Below, in pieces: positions 9,546-21,900 of a stretch of 64,000 bases of DNA; the first letter of the stretch is position 1; every line of letters begins with the position of its first letter. Both the position numbers and the translations under genes were made by a program. The notes beneath the pieces were generated by a model that had not been told where the DNA came from, ran no database searches, and was given only the letters and a program-made list of their open reading frames with translations. Source of the DNA: Sipunculus nudus (lineage: Eukaryota > Annelida > Sipuncula > Golfingiida > Sipunculidae); assembly GCA_026874595.1 (NCBI GenBank), contig CM049316.1, positions 63,285,176-63,349,175 of the forward strand, given 5' to 3'.

Positions 9546-11640
9546 TATATAGTAATAGTAATAGTATGAAGATGTTCTGCCTTCTCTTTCAGCAACTGAA
9601 ATAAATGTCCTCCTATTAACTGCGCCGGATGTCTGTGGATGTTTGTCCAGTGGCGGTCAGTGAGTTTGATGAGGCTTATCAGCCCGGACCCTCGCTATAT
9701 TATATTATTTAGCCCAACAAATGGTCAAATTATGAGTAACTGCTTATCTTGGTCAAATAGATCGTTGGAAGAGTAAATATCAAATGCACAGCACAGTACA
9801 TATAGACAGTGGTACAACTACAACACAATAAAGCTCACATCATGACCTTATTTTGATTGCCCAAGGAGATAATCTCCGGATTCTGGGGCGTCATCAAGGA
9901 ATATTCACAAATTTACGGTCACTTGCGCACGAATGAACCCGGAAATATGGACTAAAAATTAAGTGAATGCACAGGTCCCGCCTCATCATGCAGTGTAGCC
10001 CGGTGACCTGTTCAGGTCACGCTCGAGCGCCCAGCAGCTCGGGAGTGTGTTCAGTGTGTTCGCATGACAGAGTCATGTATCCACTGGGATGCACATTTCT
10101 AGTTTTAAGGGTTATAGACCGCAAGTGTTATACTTTCATGTGTGACCATGCATACGCTGTATGGAGCACGCTTAAGAGAAAAGGGGTTTGGTGCATAAGT
10201 TTGTTAAATTAAAAATAGTTTTCTTGACAAAAAGACGTGGTTTATTTAAGAAGGTGTAAAGAACAGGTAGAGCAGAACCCATCAAAGTTTCAAGCTGAAC
10301 TGGATATTATAACTGACGGTGATACCACTCGAATTTTGTCACGCAACTCCTCTGTGACCTCGCCTTGGAAGATTCTGTTAACATGGCGCAAATCGGAAGT
10401 GTTAGCCCTAGAAACTGTTAACTTGAAACCCGGGAATGTCCTCGAGAGATCTCGCTCGGAACTTGAAATTAGGTCAAAGTGGCACATGTTATGCACGTTA
10501 ACGACGAAAAGCATGATTTTGAGCACATTGGCTGTCCAACACATCAGTACGAACGAGTATAGGACACATGCATTTGGAATTGAAATTTAGAATAATTATG
10601 ATAAAAGTAGGTAAATAAAAGGAAACAGTAGGATAGACATGAGACTTATCGGACACATGTATCAATCTTTTTCTATATCATTCTCGATAAATGCACGCGT
10701 GATCAAATAAATGACATTAATGAGAACATATATATGCAAAGATTTTTATATGGTGCACACTTTTATCGACCCCCTGGCATTACCACCAGATTACTGGCGC
10801 CAGAGTGTCTTTACATCTAAGTCCGAGGAATGCATTATAAGGCCTTATGAAGATGCAAATATTTTCGTCATTTCTGACAACGCTTCATTGCCTACAGGTA
10901 CACTGTCAATCAACATAAAAAAAAGACCAATCGTTAGCATTTGTGGTGTACTTCCTGATAATACCTAACATGAGCAAGAAAATTTCCGTTTGAACCTAGC
11001 ACATTGGTAAACCCCTCGGCATATTTGATGAATTTATGACCACATGAACACAAGCATGGCTCGCACGGGTTACAGGACGCAGGCAGCTTGCAGGCGATAT
11101 AGGAAATGACCCCTTTCCATGGAGACTGTGTTTCAGTTTGGGTTAAAAGCTCACATATATACTTTTGTGTTATTTCATCATTCTTAGAATAATATTGAGA
11201 TTATGGGCTGTTTACCACAATATAATTGCAACCTGATGCAAGACCACTGCGATACATTCCTCGATATTACTTGTATCACGACTCGAGCTTACCAGCCCAT
11301 TTACCCGATTGCCTACTGAGTCAAGGTGTCAAGACTAGGTCAAAATGATCTTTTTTCACTTCCTCCCACTCATGTCTGAAAAATACGAAACTTTTTAAGA
11401 GATGATAGTCTGGTTCTTAGAAGTAGAATAAAAAAGAATATGAATCTAAATGAAATTTTACCACAAAGGCAGCCTTTTTTGGAATTTTTAATTTTGTGTA
11501 ATGTGGTATTTGATGATTTAATGCATTTGATTATAAAACTTTATATCCATTACCAAATATTGATCATGCTACTTTAAGTATATTTAAGCTACAGGTTGTG
11601 TCGCTTATGTTTACCTTTTTCAAAAATTTACCTTTTTCCA
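9546..11640. other. intergenic, no gene recognised
   Basis: A 117-codon open frame at 10237-10590 and an 85-codon one at 10711-10968 lack any family resemblance. The first contains a word (ACCACTCGAATTTTGTCACG) that returns in diverged form near 22965, so it is more likely repeat sequence than a gene. Confidence 0.5.
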
Positions 11641-11659
11641 CTTTTCTTAAAGATATGAT

Positions 11660-11988
11660 AATTAAATTATAAGTGGCACCACTTACTCTGGGATACAATT
11701 GAGATGGTGTTCATTTTAACTACCCGCTTGCACAGAAAGAATATTATTCCCTTGTGTCTCTTGTGGAAAATCACGTACTATACGACCAGGTCGATAATTA
11801 GTAGGGCACAAATCGTCAGTATTATACTACTATAGTACGTAGGATGTTCAAACTTAATACGCAGAGACGTACTGGTAAACTTTCCTTGCAAAACCCAAAT
11901 TAAGTCATTGTGGCCTGTATTTATAAATATGATTGAACTTTGTGTGTATGAGTCAGCTGAGCACCGTGGCTCATGTGCCACTTTTTTC
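11660..11988 (-). repeat. possible fragment of pearl-like element
   Basis: Read on the minus strand, 11988 downward gives AAAGTGGCACATGAGCC followed by GGTGCTCAGCTGACTC. This resembles the 5' ends of the elements at 19376-22003 and 35625-37346. The far end is missing, and the inner palindrome AAGTGGCACCACTT near 11670 recalls the GGTGGCGCCACC core. Weak match. Confidence 0.3.
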
Positions 11989-12804
11989 ATATTGTTTCTT
12001 TAAATTATTATTGATATGAGCTTTATGATAGTTATTCTAGGCACACACTCCCGATAACGTTCTTAATATCATTCGTCAACCTTAGTTACCAGGTTAATTA
12101 TTAAATTGGTCTTCTAGTGAAGATCTCTTGTGCCATACAGTATTAAACTTTTAACTCGCAACCTTCTAGATATTTAATGTTTTGAATTATGTGTTTTACC
12201 TGCAGAATTATCTGTTATATCATTTTTACATGTTTATTTTTACTTGCGTAGTCAAATACGTTCTGTGTTATTTTGATGTATTTATTTTTATGTAATTAAT
12301 TGAAAATCAACAACAAATTCCTGGAACTGAAGGCTAATAAATGTTACCTTATGTCTTATCTTATCTCTTATGTTAGTTAATCAACGTCACATGCTCCAAA
12401 AAGTGCGCATAGAGCGACATCTATCGTGTTCTCTGCGGACGATGTGGTAATGGTGAATACCGGCAGATTGCGCTGCAGGATTAGCGATAATAGGTGAAGT
12501 AAAATCGGTAGCTGACAGGTTGAACGTTGTGCCTTACACTGTTCGTTCATTGTTAATGATTCTGGTAAGTTCGATGCAACTTCCATTCAATTTTCTTTAC
12601 CATCTATGCATTAACAATGATTTTGATTAAAATACCGGTCAAAATAAGACAATCATTGCCTATGAAAATATATATTAGTGTTTTATTACCACCACACATT
12701 CAGTGCATTGGTTGTCAGTACTGCCACTGGTGCCAGTGTACACTGTCAGTGTCTGATGCCAATGATGGCTCTCTCTCTCCCATACTTTCTCTCTCTTCTC
12801 TCTA

Positions 12805-12883
<79 letters not shown>

Positions 12884-14340
12884 TATATTTCATTATGAGT
12901 GAAGATGGAGTTGCTTTGTGCAGAGATCACTGATATGGCAATAAGTTGTCTCGACCAAAGACACTTTATTCCGATTCACTCTTCTGCTCTCCATCAATGA
13001 GTTCAGCATTACTGTGAAACTGTATGATTCCAAATGGGAGACCCCCTTTGGAATTGTACAAGTTACTTTTTAGGGAACCGGTCGCTTTGGTCACCACAGT
13101 TGATATGTTACCAAAGGAAAATGGTGACCAATGGACCATCAGGATACGCCGGGCGGAACTTGGCCATTCAAGTCTGTTAATTACATATTCTTATAATCAG
13201 TAATTTAGATGCACTGGGAATGACAGAAGAACAGAATATTGAATGACAGAAGAGGGAAATGGGGCAGGGAAGTTAGTTACTGCAAAAAAAAGTGTTTACA
13301 CTCTGCAAAGATTAAGATTTTAGAAAGTTCTTTTAGCCACTTGTTTCACTGTGTGGCAGCCATTGACATAGATTTTAATTTTCTAATACTTTAATAACAC
13401 CCTCATGTGTGAAATAAAAGGACATATTTGAATGGGCTGAGGTGAGGGAATCCGGTGTTTACGGTGAGCAGGGACGTGAATAACCCTGAATACCATGGTG
13501 GCCAGTTGGCCATGCTGTGCAATATTGTATTTACATGTAATCAGCTCCTTGCATGGTGTATCCTGAGAATCACTTACTTAGTGTATTAAAAGAATCAACA
13601 ACAATAGAAGCTTTCATTATTAGTATTGTTGTTTATTTTAATTGTTACGGATTGACATTTATCATACAAAACGTATGTGACAAATGGACCATGTGGTACC
13701 AGATGTAAATTGGTGACAAAACTACTGTTGTGAAGAACTGATTGGTATCCACTTCTATGCAGTGTGAACATGAGATCATTTCCTTTTCATTGTCTTTGGA
13801 CGTTTTATGAATTTTCTTAAAGGTTTTAGCACCAGTGTAAATTATGTAATTCTCAAATGCACTAGACACATTTTTAATTTTACCAAGAGCCGTATTGTTT
13901 ACATATAGAATACGTTGCCATGATTATGTGAAATGCCCAACAGTCCCTTGCAATAAGATTTAGTCTAGGACCCCACTTTGATCTTATGGCTGTTGGAAAG
14001 GGGAAATCGGGCATTAATAGGGGTCTCTGCATGGTACCAGTCGATCATCATCCACTCACAAAAGGTACTTAAAGTTTGTTATGTTTAAATCACAGCTTAT
14101 CAGGAATATTTTTTCATTTAAATACCAAGGTAAGATATATATTTTACCAAACCCGCCCATAGCCTGTCCCTGTTAATTAAATGCAGGAGTTGTGGAAACC
14201 CTTTGATTAAACTAATGTGCAGGTAACATTTGAGTTGAAGTCAGATTGTCTTGGCCCAAGCTACATGACGTACACTAATTAATTGTGTATTTTCAACTAA
14301 TGCCTACATCCAGTCCTTTCTTTGTCTCTACTTTGTACTT
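11989..14340. other. intergenic, no gene recognised
   Basis: Unique-looking AT-rich DNA around one compound microsatellite (12785-12882). No exon with recognisable product. The short open frames over the microsatellite only translate CT and TA repeats. Confidence 0.5.
12785..12882. repeat. compound (CT)n(TA)n(TG)n microsatellite
   Basis: A CT/TC-rich run passes into about 17 TA units and then a short TG run. Confidence 0.95.
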
Positions 14341-14355
14341 TTGTCACTACTCCAA

Positions 14356-15241
14356 TTAAATAATAGGTCATATAATACTTCCTCCTTCTTCCGCAGCCGC
14401 CGCGTTCATTTTCGGAGAACTCCTCTGAGACTACTGGATGGATTTTTCCGAAACTTACACCAATCATCGGGTCACATGTGAACTGGTGCCTAACCAATTG
14501 GCCTTGACCTCTTACCTTTCCTGTCTGCCCAGCGTCCATTTGTGCGTCTGTTTCCACACATAAACCCACATATCTCGAGAACTGTTTGACCGATCAGGAA
14601 AAAAATTTTTGTACAAATGTAGCCCTTGGATAGCTTTATATCATACACAAAAAATGGTGGCGCCACCTGCAACCATGTTTGCACAGTGTCCATCTGTTCA
14701 TCTGCCTTGGGTTAAAATCACTCATATCTCTGCAGTGGTTTGACCAAATTACCTGTAATTGGGCATGCATATACATCCTGGATAGCTTTCTTGATTTTAT
14801 GACAGGTGGCGCCAGCTTCATTCACGTTCATGCTGCAGACATTAATGCTTATATCTCCGGACTCTCTTGACCCATCAGGAAAAAATTTTTACACATATGT
14901 AGCCCTTGGATAGCTTTATAACATACACAAAAATGGTGGCGTCACCTGCAGCCATTTTTGCACAGCATCCATCTGTTTTGCTGTGGGATAAAATCACTCA
15001 TATCTCTGCAGTGGTTTGACATTTCCACCTGAAATTTTGCATGTGTATACATCTTGGATTGTTTCTCGTTCAAATAACAGGTGGCACCACCTACAATCAT
15101 GTTTACGTGGCAGACATCCATTCTAATATTTAACACATGTAACTCTATTTCCCCTTGCCACTCAATCCATGCCTCACTCCACCCGTCCTACTCTGATTTT
15201 GGCGGATACACGTAGTCGCTTGTCCACTACCCGTATTCTAG
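14356..15241 (+). mobile_element. Helitron-like tandem-repeat element (copy 2)
   Basis: The same family as 7093-8034. Palindrome cores lie at 14656, 14805, 14935 and 15080, again alternating about 149/130/145 bp. The unique tail matches copy 1, with hairpin GTAGTCG-CTTGT-CCACTAC (one mismatch) and terminal CTAG at 15238-15241 followed by T. The left part (14393-14570) is single-copy and GC-richer. A 37-bp direct repeat, 35/37 identical, lies at 14356-14392 and 15242-15278, so the exact 5' border is unclear. Confidence 0.6.
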
Positions 15242-15749
15242 TTAAATAATAGGTCATATTATGCTTCCTCCTTCTTCCCAGTCCATCGGTCTATTAGGGT
15301 AATAAGATTATTTTATCGTTGCCATTTATTCGTTTGCCAGCTAAGCAGATACCAGCCCAGTAAGGCGTGTCCAGAAACAGTTCTCTTACATTCTGGTTTG
15401 ACTGACAACTCACCGGCATGCACAGGACCGTATCATTTCAATGTGGGTGTGGTGTTGGGCCTCTGTTTGTGAGCCTGTGGCCAAAGCATTCTGGTTGCCT
15501 GGGCAGGTTAGTTGTCAGGCAAAATGAAATGTAACAACAGTTACTTAAAAAAAAACCAATGTTGTTAATGAAATTTGTTACCAGGGGATATAGATATCAG
15601 GGAAAATATGTCTGACCTCCATATTGTTGACTTTTTAATACCCTTAAGTAATTGCACTTCATAATGAATCTCAGGAAAGGGTCTTAATTTCTTAGTTCAG
15701 AATTTCTTGGAATTCAGAATATAATACAGTGTCTATTGTATTTTTTTAG
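15242..15749. other. region upstream of PSME3IP1 coding start
   Basis: Holds the second copy of the 37-bp direct repeat (15242-15278) and then unremarkable sequence up to a pyrimidine-rich acceptor TTTTTTTAG ending at 15749. A 5' UTR exon and promoter are expected upstream, but I could not place them. Confidence 0.5.
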
Positions 15750-15760
15750 TAAATACAATC

Positions 15761-15902
15761 ATGAGCTTTGGAGGAGGAAGCTCTAATGACGGTGGGGAAA
15801 TCCCACAGTTCAAGAAGTTTGTGTCTGAGGAAGAACTTGAAGAAAAAAGGAAACAGCGCCAGGCGGAGTGGGAGAAAGTCCGCACTGAAGACCAGCCACT
15901 GG
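15761..15902 (+). CDS. PSME3IP1: PSME3IP1 coding exon 1
   Basis: The ATG at 15761 follows an acceptor at 15748-15749, so the exon itself starts at 15750 with an 11-nt UTR and an upstream non-coding exon is implied. It encodes a Gly/Ser-rich start and then the [18 protein letters not shown] helix of the NIP30 domain. Donor GTAAGC at 15903; ends in phase 1. Confidence 0.9.
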
Positions 15903-18900
15903 GTAAGCAACATCTCATATTTAAACCGAATAAAATATTCTGCTGGAAATGCAGAAATGTTCAATAATTGTTTTCTTTAATTCACACAAATAATATTTTG
16001 CTTTCTGTGTCCAGTATGTAAAATATTTAAAATCTTTGTATGGTCAGAGAGGAATATGGTAACTAAATCTGTAGTCTAAGGAATGCATGCCTCCACGATG
16101 CTAAAAAAATTGTGTTTACAATTTTACATTCCATTGTTAGGCCAGTATTCCCAGGTTCATTTGTGTATAAGTGAATAAATTCCTGGATGATTATAATTGA
16201 TTATAATTATTAACTTTGCATAGCAATATATTGGTGCGCAAGCATGTTGTTATAGCCCTGATATTTTTTTTTTGGTAGAGGCACCAGAGGAGGAGTATGA
16301 TCCACGATCTCTGTTTGACCGACTTCAGGAACAGAAACAGGCCAAGCAAGACGAGTATGAGGAGCAGTTCAAACTTAGTAAGTCTTCATAAATTAGAAGG
16401 AGCAGTTTAAACAAAGTAAGTCTTCTTAAATTATGAGGAGCAGTTTAACCTAAGTCTTCATAAATTATGAGGAGCAGTTTAAACTTAGTAGGTCTTCCTG
16501 AAGTAAGGAAGTTATCCAAGTCTGATGTTCCTCTGTCAGTTTGCTTGTATAATGCTCCAGCATTTCCAGTATTCACTTTTAGAATAATTTCAAGATTAAA
16601 AGTCCTCATATATGTTAAAAAATTCAACTAAATGTCCATTCATCATACACAGGAAGATTTGATAAAAAATTATGCTAAGGCCAAAAAAAAATGAAAGGTA
16701 TGGTTCTCAGGCACCGCCCGCATCAATTTTGAACCCCTGCATCAAAACTTTTTATTTTGATTTTCAATAAAAATTTTCCAATTTTGAGCTGCTGCTGCTT
16801 CGAAATTTCTTTCAAGAAGATAAAACCATACAATTTCCTTTGTTTTGTAGTGCTTTTACTTATTTAGCAAAATAAAACTGTTATTTTCTTGCTTTACCCT
16901 TATCATTTGACATTTTTATCGAAACATACCAAAAAATTTAAAATAAAAAAAGCGCCCGCCCGCATTGATTTCTGAAAAAAAGTGCCAGAGAACCATACCT
17001 TTTTTTATTTTGGCCTAACTGTTGGTAGTTGGCAAATTATAGCTTTACATGGTTTGGATAGGTTAAGTTCTTTGGTTGTTTTTGGCCTAACTACCACTTT
17101 TGGTAAAGTGACCACTGCAAAATAAAGACCACTTTTTCACTGTTTCAATTCAGTTTTATGCTCTTTATATCAGACCTTGCTAAGACTTTATCATTTTAAA
17201 GATAAATATTAGATGTTGCCACTAAGAGCCTGGTTTATAAATGTCACAACTTATTAAAAAATTATCATAAGATAGCAAAATAATTTTATTTCTTCTCCAC
17301 TTTTACAAGCATGTAATTTTTCAGGGTATTTTTTGACTGAAATCTGCAAAAGATCAAAGTTACTTTGGTAAAATGTAATTTTAATGAAATACATCAATTA
17401 ACCCTGTATTAATTCCTCTCTAGAAACATATTACTTGAATTAAAATCACCTAATTGAATGGAGTTCAAATCATTCTTAGTTAAGCCTAGGTCTTCAGACA
17501 CCACGTCCTTCCATTGTGTCTCAAGGTTCAGCTACAACAAGCCAGAACATAGCAGGGCTGGGAATGAGTGTGATGAAACTGAAGACTGCCTTCTTGTTAT
17601 GTTTGCGGCATGTGCTCCCTACAGTAATGCTATTGTTATCAACATTCACCTGTTGCAGTGCCACGGCGTCATGGTGACCACGTTCAGCTGCATTTTCCTA
17701 CAGTATCCTACAGCATTGGACCACGTCCTGTGATTACAAGAGGAATTACCGTGGCCCAGCTCTTAGGGTTTTACATGACAAATCCATCCTATCCAGGTTG
17801 CCAAGAGGTGCACGTTTCTGTGTCAGGGGCTATGTTCTGTCCCATTCATTTTGAACATTCTTCTGTGTCCCCCTATGGTGCCCTTCAATAAAGACCACAT
17901 CCTATCAAGTCCTACAACCTTCAAGAACATGATGAACCGTAGACAGAATGTTTTAAGTGAGACCTAGACTTTATAGAAACTAATTTTATGTCTACACATT
18001 TATTTCTTTTTTGTTTGTAGAAAACCAGGTGAAAGGCTTAGAGAGGGATGAGGTGGACTTCCTGGCCCAGGTGTCTGACCAGCAAGTAGAAATAGAGAGA
18101 GAGAGAAGGAAAGAACAGAATGAGATCATGGAAGAAGTCAAAATATCCTTAACCATAGTAGAATAGAATTATAGTTTCAAGACTGATTGGCTTATGTGGT
18201 CATGGGGTAGAGCATTGGACACAAAACAGGGAGATTGTGAGTTCAAATCTAAGCTGAGGCGGTGAAATATTTCACGGTCAGCCCCAACCTTGGGTGAGGG
18301 CTTTGCAGGCTCAATGGGAAGGCTGTGGCCCATGGCCATGTTTCACAATTGAGTGCACCTTTCAGGGGTTCCTTCATGGTATGACCCAGCAATAGGGATA
18401 ACAAACCCACGGCCAACAGGTGCAGTAGTCACCAGGCCTGGTTAACATCAGGATATAAAATGAGAGGAAGCATGTGCCACTGGCAGCCTACTGCCCTGTC
18501 ATGTTATCACAGAACCAGAATGGAATTATGAGGATGTACATACTTAATTAAGCTAGCATTAAAATATGGAGTCAGTTACCCCCAAAACATTATAGTATCA
18601 TGACTGTATTTTAACAGGCTGAGAAAGAAGGAAAAGCAGAGTAAGGTTAGGAAAGAAGTAAAAGTATTCTTATCAAAGATTGTGTCTCCTCGTGAAAACC
18701 AGTAAGGCCAAAAAAATAAAAGGTATGGTTCTCAGGCACTGCCTGCCTCAGTTTTAACCCCATGCATCAAAATTTTTTTGTTATTTTCATCTTTCAAGAA
18801 GATAAAATAATACAATATTGATAAGATTTCCTATGTTAGGTAGTGTTTTTAGGTGTTAAGGAAAAAATTATGTTATTTTCATGCTTTCCCCTATTCATAT

Positions 18901-21900
18901 GACATTTTTATCAAAACATACAAAAAGTGGTAACAAAAATAAAATATTGCCCTCCCACACTGATTTCTGAAAAAAGTGCCTGAGAACCATACCTTTTTTT
19001 GTGCCTAACATCATTGAAATTTAGCATGACTGCCCTGTCATTTATTACAGTATTTCCAGCCATTTATATATTGTCATTATTTATATATTTGGTCGTTTAT
19101 TTTTGTTGTTTATATTTTGATGCCTGTATTTTTGTGAACCCTGTAAATTTTGAATAACTGCTTTTCTTTTCTTCAAATTTGATCACGCAAATTGTCTCCA
19201 CTAAAATATCAGACAAGTTTAAATATTTGTGCTTCTGAAGAAGGTGGTCCTTTTAGAAGGAGGTATGCCCCAATTGACTAGGGATACTATGGCATCTCTG
19301 ATGCCAGAAATTTCTGGTTGTTAATTTTATAAGTAGAACTAGTACTACTACTAGAACTAACTACTCCTTTTTTAGCTCAGCTGACTATAAGTCAGCTGAG
19401 CTATAGTCGTGGTCCATTGTCCGTCGTCCGTCCGTCTGTCCGTCCGTCCGTCCGTCCGTCCGTAGATGTGGCACGTTTTGAAACCGTAAGACCTGGGAAT
19501 CCAAAATTCGGCATAATGTTAGATGTCCCCAAGATCTCCTACCAAGCCGAAAACTGGGTCTTTGCAACTTCGTTCCTTTGAGAAATTAAGGAAAAACCTC
19601 AATTTTTTATTAAAAACCTATTTTCACACTTCAGGACTGCCTAATATCAAAACCACTCATCTGTTTTTCCTCATATTTACCATAAATATTCCTCTATATA
19701 GTTCCTATGTACATGCCAGAAATTATGTCTGTATTATTTAATTTAAAAAAGTTATGGGCCCAAACATAATGCATTTTCTAAAAAATCAGGAAAGATATTT
19801 GATCACTTAACACAAAAAATGTTAAAGCTATCGACCTTTTTTCCAGTAATATAACTTTAATTAATCAAAATTAAATTGTATACCCAAAATTAGACGAAAA
19901 TCTTTTAAATTTTCTAAAATATTAATAAAAATAAAAAATTGGTACCTTAAATTTTTCCCAAGTTTGACCATGGCACGTTTTTTTCCTGTAAGTACTGTGG
20001 ATTTAATTTTCACAGCATGTTTTTGTTAGCATTTCAACTGTTAACACCAAAAATTTGAAACCAGTTGATCAAAAACTGTAGATTTTAATAAGTTTTCAAG
20101 CACCATGTAACATATTGTTTACATCAAGCTAGTGTTATGCAGTTTGCAAGAGCTCAGCTCCCCAGCTTCAGCTCTTAGTTCCCTTAAATTCGGCATACAG
20201 TTAGATGTCTCCTAAATCCCCTACCATGCCAAGAATTTGGTCACTAGGACTTAATACCTTCGAGATATTAATGAAAAACTTCATTTTTCCATTAAAAACC
20301 CATTGTTACACTTCAAGACTGCCTAATATCAAAACCACTGATCTGACTTTAATCATAAATAATATACATATTTTTCATTCTCTATGCACATGCCAGAATG
20401 ATGTCAGTATTGCGTAATTGTTTTAAGATATGGGCCCAAACATAATGCACTTTGTAAAAAATCAAGAAATATATTTACTCCCTTAACAAGGGCATTGCTG
20501 AAGCTAGAGATTTTTTTGTCAGGGATGTTACATTATTTAATCAAGATTCAATTGAATACCCAAAATTAGTTCTGAATTTTTCAAATTTTATAAGTTATTA
20601 GTATAAATATAAAATTAGTACTTTAAATTTTGCCCAACTGTGACCATGGCACGTTTGTGTCCTGTGAGCACTGTTGATATAATTTTCATATCATGCACAC
20701 ATTAGGATTTCAGCTTTTTAGTTTAGAAAGCTGAAAGAAATTGGCCAAAAATTGTAGCTTTTATTAATGTTTTTTATGAGACCCTGTCAGACTTTGGCTC
20801 TCTCCAGCCCCTCTTGAGTCACCTGTATGTTGACCTTGTTGACCTTTCATCAAATTATGCACGCTTGAGGCGAGGCATACAGGAATCCAGGCAGCTTATG
20901 GCCAGCCACAGTTGATCCAGGTGTCCAACCCAACTCATCTAGTAGTTTTAACCAACAACATAACAATAAACAATAAATTTATAAATTTTTATTGGTTTTT
21001 AATAACAAATTAAAGAAAAATAGAAAAGGAATTTGTTAGTTAATAATAACAGGAAATTAACATGCAGTTACTGATGATATAAGAATCTTGTATCAATGGG
21101 TAGAATGTCACATATTCCAAATAACACCATGCAGTCACCTATGGCATTTTTCAGTTCAATTTTAATGATAAAGAAGTAAATCATATTATTCATTACTAAT
21201 CATTAGGGATCATATGAAGGAAATTAATGATAGACAAAGATGCAGTTGATAATATTATCTAGATTCCTACTGTGTCTAGTGTGTACATTGATGTGAAATT
21301 AGTCCAAAATGAATTTTTTACAGTTATTTTTTAATATAATTAAAAGCCATAAAACCAGGTACTTATGATCATTATTTAAATGTGTGAATTTTGTATAATC
21401 TGCATTCTCAACATCATTGGTTGGTGAAACTGAATAAATACCAGACATGGTGTGAATACTTTGTTTTTGTATTTAAATACAAATATGATTATGTACTCCA
21501 TTATATGTTTCTTGCATAAAGAATAGGAATTCAGGTAAAAATGAAAGTATATGAATACTCGTGCAAATACTTTCAAAATGTATTCATGAATGCATTCATG
21601 AATATATTCTTTAATATTATTTTAATAATCATATCAGTTATATTTCATTTAAAAAAATCATATGATTCTCTTATTATTTTTTATAAAAATTATATTTTGG
21701 ACAATATTTGTAATTTTTTTTAATAAATAGTTAAACTCTTATATTATATGTTCTGCGTATAAGTTATATGGCCAAGTCAAAATCTGTGTGACAATAGTAC
21801 TCCACTTGTTAATAAAATAAATGAAATCGATCCTCTTCCCTGTCTCCAAAGGTACTATCAAAATCATACATAAGCTAAACAACAACAACTCATAATACAG

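Noticed and set aside
10237-10590. 117-codon open frame, plus strand
   Set aside because: No domain, no splice context, and part of its DNA recurs in diverged form near 22965, so repeat sequence is likelier than a gene.
10711-10968. 85-codon open frame
   Set aside because: No family resemblance; length is not surprising by chance.
12617-12902. Open frames of 72-93 codons
   Set aside because: Mostly translation of CT and TA microsatellite.
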